A stretch of 64,000 nucleotides of DNA from Amoebophrya sp. A120 (lineage: Eukaryota; Sar; Dinophyceae; Syndiniales; Amoebophryaceae), in NCBI GenBank assembly GCA_905178155.1, contig CAJINV010000004.1:8702882-8766881 (forward strand). Direction: 5' to 3'. The notes under the pieces were generated by a model. That model saw nothing but the letters and a program-made list of their open reading frames with translations, did not search any database and was not told the origin of the DNA. The position numbers and the translations under genes were made by a program. Of the stretch, positions 42,501 through 51,303 are shown in pieces. Numbering within the stretch: position 1 is the stretch's first letter; every line of letters starts with the position of its first letter.

Positions 42501-45500
42501 AAGCATGGGTGTTCGGTTGCAATCCCCGTCGACTGCCCGCTGAAACCGATCGCGATTCGCCGAGGTCCAAGCAAAGAAGGCCGCATTGCCATCGTGGAGT
42601 GCCTCTACTTCAGCGTCATTTTCGAGTACGCGCCAAACCGTGTCAACGACGCAGCGAACGCAGAATATGACAACGCCATCGCAGGATGCCTGCGAGAGCT
42701 GTGGAAGAGAACGCAAAAGCCATTTGTTTTGGCAGGCGATAGAAATATCGCGCCAGAAAAGAGAGATATTGCGCCAAGTCCACGGCTTTCTGCAGAGCAG
42801 GTCCCTTCCACCCGGCAGACAGACCGTGACGCGTACGACAAGTTGATCAAGGAGTTTTCACTTACCGACGCGTGGAGGTGGTGCAATCCGACCGCTGAAG
42901 GGCACTACACCGGGTTCCACCAGCAGGGGAACTGTCTCCGTGACAACGTCGGGGCTCGAGTCGACCTTTTTCTTCTGTCACCAGGGATGATGCCGCTCCT
43001 TCAAAACTGCCAGATTGTCACGACCGTCCACAAACGTCTTGGAGATCATCATCCCGTCTACTGCGACTTTTTGTTGGACTTTGGGGACGAAGTCATTCGG
43101 TCTGCCGCAGCGAAAAGAGGCATTGCAAAAGCTCTCGCCGCCCCGGCAGTCGACCCAGCAGGAAGGCAAAACTCTTCTCTTTTTGTGGGCTCCGTCGCGC
43201 ATGACGAGCGGTTTGGAACACTAGACTTCGAAGAACAGCCCGTGGCAGAGGAGGAGGAACAAGAAGAAGGTAAATCTGAGCAGAAGACAGAGTTTGCAGA
43301 GGAAGACGAGAAGTACAAGAAAATCGAGGAAAATTTCCTACGCTCGATCGGGGTTCTCAAAGAATCACACGCGTACCAGAAGGCTCTCGCGGTTTTGCGG
43401 AAGTGGATTGACGGCCGTCTCGCAGCAGGGTACACAACTTCGCAAGTGTATCAGATGTTGATGATGGACGACGCAACCGCTCCTGCGTACGCACTGGACG
43501 ACGCGTTTTTGAAATTTCTTCTCAATCTCGGGGCGGTGATGGAACTCGGGGGTAAATACGGAGTCGACAAAACGAAATTCTTGTCGCTGGTCGAGAAAAG
43601 TTGTGGAATGATTTTGAAGGGCGGCTGGCTATCCGTCCCGGAGAAGATGGTGAACGACATCAAAAAACTCGCTCGCTTACCACCAACGCCGCGCCTGATG
43701 AGACGGCTCCTGGGGAAATTAGCTTTCTGTCCAAACACCCTTGGGCTTGAGTACTCTCGCCAGGTCCCGATCCTGATCGACCTTTCTCGGAAAACCCTGC
43801 AGGAATACATCCGAAAACTCCAAGAACCAGCAGCAATTCACGCCATGGAAGTAATTATTTCTTCTTCTTCTGTCACGCCGCTTTGCCCAATTGATTGGGA
43901 TCTCGTCGATAGCGGGAAGTGGGTCGTCATTGGAATGCCTGATGCTCATTGTGTCGGGTGGGGAGGCGTCCAGTTTAGCATCGACCTCGACATATGGCTA
44001 AGCGACGACTGTTCCGATGTGCGTGCTGCGATCCGAATCCACGCAATCAAAAGCACCCCGCTCCCACCGCGACTGCGAAACCGGTGTAGCGCCGAACATG
44101 AATGCTACGCGACTCTCGGGCACTATCAGTACATTGACTACTTGATGTCGGGGCGAAACCGGTTTTGGTGCAACGACAACACAAATATCGCCACGATCGA
44201 GGATGAGATGCACCGCTGTACGGTAAAAAGTTTCAACTCTGCGATCGGGTATTTGAAAAGATTTTTTGACCAGCCGGGTCCCACGCGTCTCATCCTCCCC
44301 GAGATGTTGATGGCGTGGGGAGATGTTGCTGGCCGTCTCCACCGAAACTGCGTTGTCGCGGCGTCTCTTGTGCAAGAGACTTTGTCTCAACCGAAGCAGG
44401 CACTGAAGATCCTGTTTCCGCACGTAGACTTCGAAAAACGAGGCGAAAGCAAACGAATGAACATTATCACGGAAGAGGAGGTGAAGGATTTCGCAGCAGC
44501 AGCAGAAGAAGAAATGCATTCCTCCTCTTTCCGCGCGTGCTCCCTCGTTGGAGTCGACCCTAGTGTTGAGGAACATGATGTCAATGCGTTCAATTTCTCG
44601 GTCGTCGATCTTGTCGAAGAATTTCCGACACCGGAGACACTTGATGGGTTTACGTACGACGACCCCTTTTTGCACCGCGCCCCTGTCTCTCGGTCCTTCA
44701 GCTCAGCAGAAGTGATGGAGGTAGAAGCTGCGCCGGCATTGACCGATGATGAAGACCCTGACCCAGTCCTGGAGCCGGTCGCGCAATATGTGATTTCAAA
44801 CCCAGAGCAGTGCTCTACGCTCTCGGTAGACTTGATTTCTACCGCAGATTCGTCCGCCACGATCTGCTGCCACGAGCTCTACCTCGACACGGACGACCAC
44901 GCTCTTGCGCGGTCAGGACATCTATTCGTGAAAAGATTCAGCACCGACGAAAACGCCGTCGACTTTGCTCTCGTAATCGGCAGTGTTTGGGACGGGGCCA
45001 ACCCTGACGCTGTGTACGGCGACGACGCATTTACAATTGTTTGCAGCGAGCTCAAGCTGAAGATGAGTGGCGAAGAACTGCGGAAAAAGTGCGACGGAGT
45101 CCTGCAACACCGAGTCTGTGCCGACGAGTATCCCTTGATGACTGTCTCGGAAGTTGACATGAAACAGGTCTCGTTGGGGTTCCGCGCACAACAAATTGTC
45201 GACTTTTCCTACTGTGTCGACCTCCTTTCCTTCACTCCTGTTGCTGGGTTCAAGGGTTTCGACCTGACAACAATGATGAAAACGACCCGAATTTTGCGTG
45301 TGAGGCAAGAATCCGCGGGGGTGTGTAGCGTTTCGGATTTGGAGCTCGCTTGGCGCATTCGCGAAGACAAGATCGAGCGCGACGACACGTGGACCCCGAT
45401 CCTCGCGGTCACAGCACCTGCAGTGCGAAAAGCATGGCTTAACGCCGTCTACGACTTCAACGTGCTTTCTAGTTTCCGTGTGGGTGGAAAACGGCATGGA

Positions 45501-48467
45501 GATGCTGAGAGCGATAGTGAAGAAGGTAGTCGCAAGAAGCGGAAGCCGGCTGGAAAATTGTTTGACCCTCCGCGAGATCGGCCCACGGCAAAAACAGATG
45601 AGGACCTCCCCACGGCAAAAACAGAACAGAACCCTGTCCAAGACCCTGCTTCATCTTCGCGCGACTCGCCCCCAGATGAAGGTCCCCCACCTACAGAAGA
45701 ACGTGAAGCAGGTCCGATTTGTTATGACATTGGAGATGACTCTGATGACGACATCCCTGTCTTCGAACAAATCAAGAACCGAAAGCGAGAAATCACGCAT
45801 AACGACGTCCAGAACATGTACCGCGAGCTTTTGCAGGAGTCTGATTTTCTTGGGCTGCCGACGATTTTGCGAGAAGTAGGCGTCGACAAGAAACGAGCGA
45901 AGGGGCCCATCCCTCTGACGGACGCCGAAGTTTTGAAGATCCATCAGCTCGACGACCACCGGCCTGCGAAAAGTCTATCCTACGGTCTTCGTGTCGCGGG
46001 GTATCAAGTATCGGAAGAACAGGCACAACGATCAATTTTGAAATGCTGGCGCGGTGGGCCGCTTTTCAACAAGTTTTTCCCGAAGAAGAAAGCCTCGCTG
46101 CGAATTCCGAGTCCGAATGAGTGGAGCACCGACCTCTTCTGGCTCCCGTGGTCAAACGGTCGGCTGAACCTCCGCGACAAATTGTTTGAGATCACGGACG
46201 AACCTTTCTCGGCGGAAGAGTGGAAAAATGTTGCCCGCTGCGACATCTACAGCATCATTGGAAACTCGCGGTGGGACACGCGCACTACCCCGATCGAAGA
46301 TGGCACGCTGACACTCAACTTCATGCAGTTCGAGAAGCAGATAAAGTGCAAGCCGACCATCATCCTTGTTAGCGATTCCTTCGCGCGAGGGTCAGCAGTT
46401 TTGAACTACGGCGCTATCCGCACCGACGTCCCAATGGTCCCCTACCACAGCCAAGACGCGGCTACATCTATCAACGGTCCGCAGCAGTTTACGTTCCGTG
46501 TTCTCTGGTACGACAACCACGAGCTGGCAGTAGAACTAAAACTCACCCGGCGTGAGAAGTGCATGATGATCGATGTCCGAATGAACTGCATCCCAGCGGG
46601 GAATATCAACATCAACTACCTTCTGCCTGGGCGAGACACAGAATTTATGATGCAGCGCGCCCTTATCGGCTTGGCGGACATGTACGTGGCCCGCGCTCTC
46701 CTTCAACCGCGAGTCCAGAGAATGCTCCACATGCGGATCAACGATCGGCACGGACTGACGATGCCGCCGCACTGCGATACATCTTGCAACAGAGAGGAGA
46801 TGGCGTGCTTCAAACACACAAAACACGGAATGGCGGAGGCGCTGCTAGAAGCGCAGAAGAGGACTACGATTACCTCCGCTGGTGGTCGTCCTCTGACCGT
46901 GCAGGGTGAACAGTGCAAATTTGAAAAAGCAAGACCTGCGTCCCTTCCGATTGTGTTCTTCGCTATTTACCCGCGGCACAAAGCGGTGAAGTTGGAGATT
47001 TGCCACGGTGACTGGTCCAGTTATGCAGTCAACCCGCTGCAGAGCGACCCGATCGAGGGTCCTGCTCCTGCAGAACAACTTGTCGCCAAGATCGGATCAC
47101 CGCGCCCTGCAGGATTCTTCCGCGTCCGCGACTCAAACGGATCTGCAATTGCCTTCGAAGCTCGGCGAGGGCGCGAACCGCTCATGCACAAAATCGGACT
47201 GCACAAGCTAGAAGACGGAGTTCTTTGCTTCACTCGCGGGAACTACGTGCCTGGCACTCCACGACACCTGTACGGGTATAAAATCCCCGGAGGAGTAACA
47301 ATAAATGGAGTAAACCGAGCCGCGCTCTACTGGCAGTGGCATGTTGAAGATCGCGCACTCCCTGAGGGTCAGTTCCGCACTGTCGCTCGCCTTTGGATGC
47401 GACGCCGAGTAGAAGAAGACGGAGAACTTGAAACCTGGGCGGGGAGTGGCACCTTCAACCTCCTTGCGCCTGCAGTAACAGAACAATCTGTCGCGGAAGA
47501 ATTTCTTACTGCAGAAACTGGGATCATCGACGAGACAAGCCTGCCTGACAACCAGAACTACACGAATGCGCTTGCAGCTGTTTCTTTGCATGAAGCGACC
47601 TGCATGTGCCGCAATATTGCTGAGCCACTCCGCGCACGTGCGGTCCAGCGATGTCCTAGCGGGTTTCTTGTCCCTCTGAGCGACAACAGACGCGTGACTA
47701 TTTCGGACGACTCTCTCCGCGCATGGACAAGTCATTCTGAGTTCCGAGAAGCAGCGTGTCGCGCGATCTTCGACAGCGCCCCTGTTGCTGACTCATTTGT
47801 TTCAACGGAAGGAGTTTTCTTCGAAGCAACAACAACTACGAATAAATTTGACGCAGGAACGGAGTGGAAAACTGAAAAAACATCAGCCCTCGAGGACGTC
47901 GCCCTTGCTTGCGCCCAGTTTTACACGGGCGAGCAGTGGAGTGAAGAGTTCGCGACTGCAACTTTCAACTCATGCCGGTACGCGCCGGACGACGGCGAAA
48001 CCTCAATCAACATGGCGGCTCCGGTCATCGTCGAAACCTCGCTCGATGATTTTGTTCTCCCCGAAGCTGCTTTCCTGCGCGCTGCACCTGCGGAAGAGGG
48101 AAATTCGTCCTTGGCACCTGCCGCGGTGCCAGTAGTAGCAAAACAAAAACAGGCTGTCGGACAGTTTTCCAAGAGAGCAACTGAGTCTAAATATGTCGTC
48201 ATCAAGGCGTGTTTAGATGGGCGCATCAGAAGTGCTGTGTCTCTCGACAAGTTTGAACAAGACGCGTTTTACATCGGGAAGGACGCCACCGGCCCAGCGT
48301 TCTACATGCGAGATAGGGTCTCGTTTTTTCTCGCGAAGCACAACGCGCCCCCAACACCGAAAGAGGGAGCAACCCTTGAGCAGATCCTCATCTACATCAT
48401 TTGCCCCGAGACAGCCTGGAGTGCAATGAATTGTCGACAGTGGTTGTGCGTGTGGTCCAACTTTTGA
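39531..48467 (+). CDS. ORF3, 2978-aa helicase / phosphatase-like / EEP nuclease / RNase H polyprotein
   Basis: Domains by residue: superfamily-1 helicase of UPF1 type about 105-530 (GVFGSGKS 115-122, DEAGQ 270-274, VGDHKQLPP 293-301, QFRCPP 367-372, DAFQGGEVQV 479-488, NLVLLSRA 510-517). Cysteine-phosphatase signature HCVWGLDRS at 790-798. Endonuclease/exonuclease/phosphatase domain about 915-1182 (GDRN 1069-1072, RVDLFLLS 1143-1150, GDHHPV 1171-1176), though the usual early metal-binding Glu is not obvious. Reverse-transcriptase palm/thumb part about 1265-1400 (MMDD 1311-1314, LPPTPRLMRRLLGKLAF) lacking fingers and motif A. RNase H-like 1463-1606 (D1471, E1524, D1549, D1598). Then about 1370 residues unassigned, with acidic linkers and a KKRKP nuclear-localisation-like motif near 2000. 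No integrase or protease found by eye. The 8.9-kb frame is uninterrupted. The listed start is a GTG; the frame is open from 39504 behind an in-frame TGA. Confidence 0.85.
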   Translation: MGTRIVMPDKCGSDPFKYLYHGTDEDVMDAIAAMASVSFLSTEKSGSALNITLCLLNFQFFECQHAIRDKDQCVPPCTVTNLNPLACDPKLMTSAQQLYHVTSTMACGKVALVWGVFGSGKSRTIAAVICELTRNKVCRCVHFCAAQSLALDSVIRRLHSLDVPTVRFSSRAHLEKQKMSKKSILSSFDEICSLVGAARPTSVFAEYLKEKKKRDRLAARRIYDRKQEKRFLESRKWCVKVVLRNAKAVCTTVNNSPSVGGAGAEITIVDEAGQIPEHEMIPAEAGAQRMALVGDHKQLPPVIVSSRKLPPPKAAVAGQSENAKLLPPTVPGPGSFDVTPLRKSLFERLITNAAGETTNATAFLDTQFRCPPVLAAHLSAEYYEGKLRSAENAPAEAKYTFSHQFVGVDTKPDIFLARQATDRIKPYVSPSTAERVREMRDFLASKGVLLSDIQCISVYKAAGSGMIPLVKPLALEGIDAFQGGEVQVLFALILTPPSGPTEWATDPRRNLVLLSRAISAAFVFYPRVVQDTDTCLKSMDIYIRNAEKCMHISDTSSIPITVEKVSAPTVTTVADTKDPAIVAEILKDLDGEKTADDPAEQATMFCLRESFSSELHRFNSVSGTDDLEDLMFLDFEDLALEVNDKAVEAAVLGHHGGKEYALEALRAAEAADDGHWLDPHLFGKIKKGENSQTSKLEQKNKYGNFEVSASEIFVAKNGCSFWVGNFAATSLPGWYVVTNCTSNVEDANNCDFYRRVPLVSGAESRNVRASRKNLKWILRHAQAEKKTLLHCVWGLDRSPALCRVVAYFIDGLETPAVEIFRLFSDARPRVRYSFREYDKFWRDAIQAQPSTRVRLLDDNCMIESLLDGARANPSKIIDEDDFILEKCVQVTSKAIAAIEAKPPRCPRSAIPPRTYMMSFRLESYNPDSLNIFLSDPSRASDAAEVFVALAPSCLGLPEAKLSTKTAKTARDLVAERNYELTNFLNEREEGKHGCSVAIPVDCPLKPIAIRRGPSKEGRIAIVECLYFSVIFEYAPNRVNDAANAEYDNAIAGCLRELWKRTQKPFVLAGDRNIAPEKRDIAPSPRLSAEQVPSTRQTDRDAYDKLIKEFSLTDAWRWCNPTAEGHYTGFHQQGNCLRDNVGARVDLFLLSPGMMPLLQNCQIVTTVHKRLGDHHPVYCDFLLDFGDEVIRSAAAKRGIAKALAAPAVDPAGRQNSSLFVGSVAHDERFGTLDFEEQPVAEEEEQEEGKSEQKTEFAEEDEKYKKIEENFLRSIGVLKESHAYQKALAVLRKWIDGRLAAGYTTSQVYQMLMMDDATAPAYALDDAFLKFLLNLGAVMELGGKYGVDKTKFLSLVEKSCGMILKGGWLSVPEKMVNDIKKLARLPPTPRLMRRLLGKLAFCPNTLGLEYSRQVPILIDLSRKTLQEYIRKLQEPAAIHAMEVIISSSSVTPLCPIDWDLVDSGKWVVIGMPDAHCVGWGGVQFSIDLDIWLSDDCSDVRAAIRIHAIKSTPLPPRLRNRCSAEHECYATLGHYQYIDYLMSGRNRFWCNDNTNIATIEDEMHRCTVKSFNSAIGYLKRFFDQPGPTRLILPEMLMAWGDVAGRLHRNCVVAASLVQETLSQPKQALKILFPHVDFEKRGESKRMNIITEEEVKDFAAAAEEEMHSSSFRACSLVGVDPSVEEHDVNAFNFSVVDLVEEFPTPETLDGFTYDDPFLHRAPVSRSFSSAEVMEVEAAPALTDDEDPDPVLEPVAQYVISNPEQCSTLSVDLISTADSSATICCHELYLDTDDHALARSGHLFVKRFSTDENAVDFALVIGSVWDGANPDAVYGDDAFTIVCSELKLKMSGEELRKKCDGVLQHRVCADEYPLMTVSEVDMKQVSLGFRAQQIVDFSYCVDLLSFTPVAGFKGFDLTTMMKTTRILRVRQESAGVCSVSDLELAWRIREDKIERDDTWTPILAVTAPAVRKAWLNAVYDFNVLSSFRVGGKRHGDAESDSEEGSRKKRKPAGKLFDPPRDRPTAKTDEDLPTAKTEQNPVQDPASSSRDSPPDEGPPPTEEREAGPICYDIGDDSDDDIPVFEQIKNRKREITHNDVQNMYRELLQESDFLGLPTILREVGVDKKRAKGPIPLTDAEVLKIHQLDDHRPAKSLSYGLRVAGYQVSEEQAQRSILKCWRGGPLFNKFFPKKKASLRIPSPNEWSTDLFWLPWSNGRLNLRDKLFEITDEPFSAEEWKNVARCDIYSIIGNSRWDTRTTPIEDGTLTLNFMQFEKQIKCKPTIILVSDSFARGSAVLNYGAIRTDVPMVPYHSQDAATSINGPQQFTFRVLWYDNHELAVELKLTRREKCMMIDVRMNCIPAGNININYLLPGRDTEFMMQRALIGLADMYVARALLQPRVQRMLHMRINDRHGLTMPPHCDTSCNREEMACFKHTKHGMAEALLEAQKRTTITSAGGRPLTVQGEQCKFEKARPASLPIVFFAIYPRHKAVKLEICHGDWSSYAVNPLQSDPIEGPAPAEQLVAKIGSPRPAGFFRVRDSNGSAIAFEARRGREPLMHKIGLHKLEDGVLCFTRGNYVPGTPRHLYGYKIPGGVTINGVNRAALYWQWHVEDRALPEGQFRTVARLWMRRRVEEDGELETWAGSGTFNLLAPAVTEQSVAEEFLTAETGIIDETSLPDNQNYTNALAAVSLHEATCMCRNIAEPLRARAVQRCPSGFLVPLSDNRRVTISDDSLRAWTSHSEFREAACRAIFDSAPVADSFVSTEGVFFEATTTTNKFDAGTEWKTEKTSALEDVALACAQFYTGEQWSEEFATATFNSCRYAPDDGETSINMAAPVIVETSLDDFVLPEAAFLRAAPAEEGNSSLAPAAVPVVAKQKQAVGQFSKRATESKYVVIKACLDGRIRSAVSLDKFEQDAFYIGKDATGPAFYMRDRVSFFLAKHNAPPTPKEGATLEQILIYIICPETAWSAMNCRQWLCVWSNF

Positions 48468-50493
48468 CATCAACGGCGCGATCAACCATTTCCGCGACAT
48501 CGCTGACAACACAACAGACGAGAACAAGAAGAATTGGGCACAGTCGCTAGCAGATAAACTTCGTTCTTGCAAGAACGTCTTTGACAAGGCCCGCCTGAGC
48601 CTTTGCGATGGTGCTGTTACCGAACGGCTGGCGATCACCCTCGGAGACGAAGCAGTCGAGATTCTTCTTTCGCACTACGAAGGTCCCCACTGCGTCTCCG
48701 GGTTCACCGGCGGGTCCCGCGACTTGAGCCCCACCGTGTTGCAATTCAAGGTGTACTTGTGCGACCGGCGCACTGGTCGACTCCATCTAACCCCATGTGT
48801 CAACAACTATGTGACGCGGCCGTGGTGTCGGAGTGCCCCCACCTGGGAAACTCTGGGCGTTGCCTTCGGAAGCTGTGATCTAGCCCGTTTCAACTTCCGA
48901 CTTTCGAAAGAAGAGCCAGAGGTTATTTTTGATCTCCCCGACGGTGTCACGGTTCACGTCGCAAACCTTGTCAAGTTCCCAGACGCACCATTGTCGCCGG
49001 TAACAGAATCAGCAGCACAAGAAGCCCGAGTGCTCAGCATCACAAAGCCATCGAAGGAAGAAATTGAAGCGCTCCGCGGAGAAGAGGCAGACAAAACAAT
49101 AACTCTCCGTGCGGGGCAACAAGCAACAGCGGTGGTCGATATTCCTGTTCTTGCTGGAACAAAAATCAAAACTTCGCTCACGACCCCGACAGATGCAGAG
49201 CGGCTTCTCCTCGTCCACAATGGCCATGTCGTGCCTCTGATTATGGCTGCACCTCCGTCGCACCAAGTTACATTACGAGTGGAAGCAATCAAGCAGAAGG
49301 CGCGCATCAAAAACGGAGTCATCGGAATTACTATCACTCCGTTCCACGGAAACTCATCGCACAACTGTAAGGTCCAGTTAGGGGAACTCGCGGAAGAAGT
49401 TGGTCTTGATGCTGCAATGAACCTCCTCACCGGTGAGCCGCGTGATTTGGGTCCCGGTTTAGAGCAGGCAGGAAGTGGCCAGCTCAACGCAGCGGGCGCT
49501 GTCTCGAATATTCCAGAACTCACCCCTGCCTACATGGAAGAATGTCGGAAAGAACACGCGAAATTTATCGAGACAAAGAAGAACAGCAGCGAAGGGCCCG
49601 ACAAGTTTCTTTTCCACGTGTGGCGACAGTATCTCAGTACCGCAGACTGCGAGGCTTTGTATACTTCTTGCGCTCGAGAAGGTCGCGACATCGAGAAAAC
49701 AATTAAGCTGTGCGAGGCGTTCCTCTTCATCGCCGCTGTCGAGTTCGGGCACAAAACGCAGATGACGGAGGGGCACACGATACCGATCTTCAGATTCCCT
49801 GGTTGCGGGTCGGAGCTTATAAATCATAGCAAGACCCCACCGGAACAACCCAAGCGTTTCCGAAACCCGCCGGATTTGGATGAAATAATGCGGATGCTGA
49901 GCGACCAGGATGTGATGAGTGACATCGTCGAAGCCTTGTCTGCTACGAAACACGGGTCGGCCAAGTTCGTGAGCATGACCATGTGGGCCCAGCGGTCTAA
50001 CCGTTTCCTCGGGCGGTGGGTTTCGATCCTGAAGGGGCCAAACATCATGAAGCAAGAAACATACTGCTTCTCGATCATCCCCTCCCAGATCGTCGACGGT
50101 CTCCGGCACCATCTGACAATCGGTTACATCGCGGTGGACATAAAGAGAGCACTTCAAGGAGTCCGCGTTTTTACCGAGCTGGGACTTTGGTTGGCGATGA
50201 CAATAGGAGACACTGTTTTTATACCCAAGAGGGCCAGTCTCGGTTTTACCAGCTGGCCGGGTATTTTTGGACAAATCGTCAACCCGATTTTCCAGGGACT
50301 CCGAGCTGGTCCAGAAGCAGCAGCAGCCTTCTTCTTGGAGCTCGTCGACCCGCTTCTAGAACTACACGCAGAAATGGAGAAAGTCGGATTGGCAGACGCG
50401 TGCCGGTCGTGTTCACACTCATACCGTGCGTCAATTACAGAAGAGAAGAAACAGCTGCACGCCTCCCAGCGGAGTGGGAGAGAACAAGAGTAG
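48430..50493 (+). CDS. ORF4, C-terminal protein of the element (589 aa from first ATG, frame open from 48430)
   Basis: Its frame (+1 relative to ORF3) is open from 48430 and overlaps the ORF3 end by 38 nt. ORF3 ends TTT TGA C, a sequence of the kind used for +1 frameshifting at stop codons. If translated on its own, the first ATG is 48724. No domain recognised. The middle has hydrophobic beta-like segments, and the C-terminal third (about 480-560) contains hydrophobic stretches near WLAMTIGDTVFIP and a Cys/His patch (ADACRSCSHS). It could be a capsid-, envelope- or integration-related protein, but nothing in the sequence decides this. Confidence 0.6.
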   Translation: MVDSGCACGPTFDINGAINHFRDIADNTTDENKKNWAQSLADKLRSCKNVFDKARLSLCDGAVTERLAITLGDEAVEILLSHYEGPHCVSGFTGGSRDLSPTVLQFKVYLCDRRTGRLHLTPCVNNYVTRPWCRSAPTWETLGVAFGSCDLARFNFRLSKEEPEVIFDLPDGVTVHVANLVKFPDAPLSPVTESAAQEARVLSITKPSKEEIEALRGEEADKTITLRAGQQATAVVDIPVLAGTKIKTSLTTPTDAERLLLVHNGHVVPLIMAAPPSHQVTLRVEAIKQKARIKNGVIGITITPFHGNSSHNCKVQLGELAEEVGLDAAMNLLTGEPRDLGPGLEQAGSGQLNAAGAVSNIPELTPAYMEECRKEHAKFIETKKNSSEGPDKFLFHVWRQYLSTADCEALYTSCAREGRDIEKTIKLCEAFLFIAAVEFGHKTQMTEGHTIPIFRFPGCGSELINHSKTPPEQPKRFRNPPDLDEIMRMLSDQDVMSDIVEALSATKHGSAKFVSMTMWAQRSNRFLGRWVSILKGPNIMKQETYCFSIIPSQIVDGLRHHLTIGYIAVDIKRALQGVRVFTELGLWLAMTIGDTVFIPKRASLGFTSWPGIFGQIVNPIFQGLRAGPEAAAAFFLELVDPLLELHAEMEKVGLADACRSCSHSYRASITEEKKQLHASQRSGREQE

Positions 50494-50755
50494 ATCATAG
50501 AAATTCATAGCGAACCAATACAAATCGCCTCAACTTTTTGATACACGAGAAATCAGCCTCTTTTTCCTTGCGCCGTTCCTATCACAGACCGAAGATCCGC
50601 GCCACAATTTTGCTTTGATCTATACAATTTTGCTTTCGTGCACTCGCGTGCTTCAATCCCAATGCAATCATAGTCTTTTCAAAATAGGTAGCACTAAGTG
50701 CGAAAAGTAGAAGATATCGAACCGACACAAAAAAAAAAAAGGGAGAAAGAAAAGG
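50494..50755 (+). other. Spacer with polypurine tract before ORF5
   Basis: Non-coding. It ends in a purine run (poly-A followed by GGGAGAAAGAAAAGG) directly before the ATG at 50756. That could be an internal polypurine tract for plus-strand priming or a leader feature; there is no evidence to choose. Confidence 0.4.
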
Positions 50756-51118
50756 ATGCCGTACTTCGTCTTCGCGGGCACAACTATTCTATCTGACCGT
50801 GACGCAAGTCCTCGCGCGTTACATACAATTCAGAATACTGCCTCAGAGACAATCTATTGGAGGGGTAGCGGCTCGCTCACGGCAGCGCGGTTACGCGAAA
50901 ACGATCTCCAGTACGCACCTCCTAGTAGCGAAAGTAGTTCTAGTTCTAGTAGCGAAAACAGTTCTAGCACTAGCAGTAAAAGCAGTAGTAACGAAAGTAG
51001 TTCAAGCAGCACAAGTTCACACCGCGCTCCAATCGCTAATCGAAGAAGGAGGAAATCACCAATGAGCGGACAGTTGCCGTGTAGTTCTATGCACCCAGGC
51101 GGTTTTGCTCCTATTTGA
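50756..51118 (+). CDS. ORF5, 120-aa Ser-rich small protein (tentative)
   Basis: Open frame with a short ordered N-terminus (MPYFVFAGTTILSDRDASPR), a poly-Ser/Asn region about 55-88 and a basic NRRRRKS cluster. The low complexity makes chance openness possible. It lies between ORF4 and ORF6 with an ATG after a purine run, so it could be a small accessory or nucleic-acid-binding product. Confidence 0.35.
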   Translation: MPYFVFAGTTILSDRDASPRALHTIQNTASETIYWRGSGSLTAARLRENDLQYAPPSSESSSSSSSENSSSTSSKSSSNESSSSSTSSHRAPIANRRRRKSPMSGQLPCSSMHPGGFAPI

Positions 51119-51303
51119 TTTCCTTTTCCGTTTTTACGAAAAGGAAAGATTAAGGAAGAAAAAAAAAAAAACAAACTACGAAAAAAAAAAAAGAACGACG
51201 CTTTTCTCTGACTTTACAATAAATAAACTTCATCCGTTTACTTTCCCTTACCTCATTTTACTACTAAGTTCTCTCCCGCTCCGGCCGCTTCCGTCCGCTC
51301 ACC

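Noticed and set aside
48433-48450. VDSGC in the ORF4 frame resembling an aspartic-protease active site
   Set aside because: It exists only in the 38-nt overlap, upstream of the likely +1 shift point, and lacks the downstream protease pattern; not enough to call a protease.
44400-48467. Integrase (HHCC plus DDE) expected after RNase H
   Set aside because: I read the C-terminal half of ORF3 and ORF4 and found no HHCC zinc motif or D,D-35-E spacing; absence by eye is not proof.
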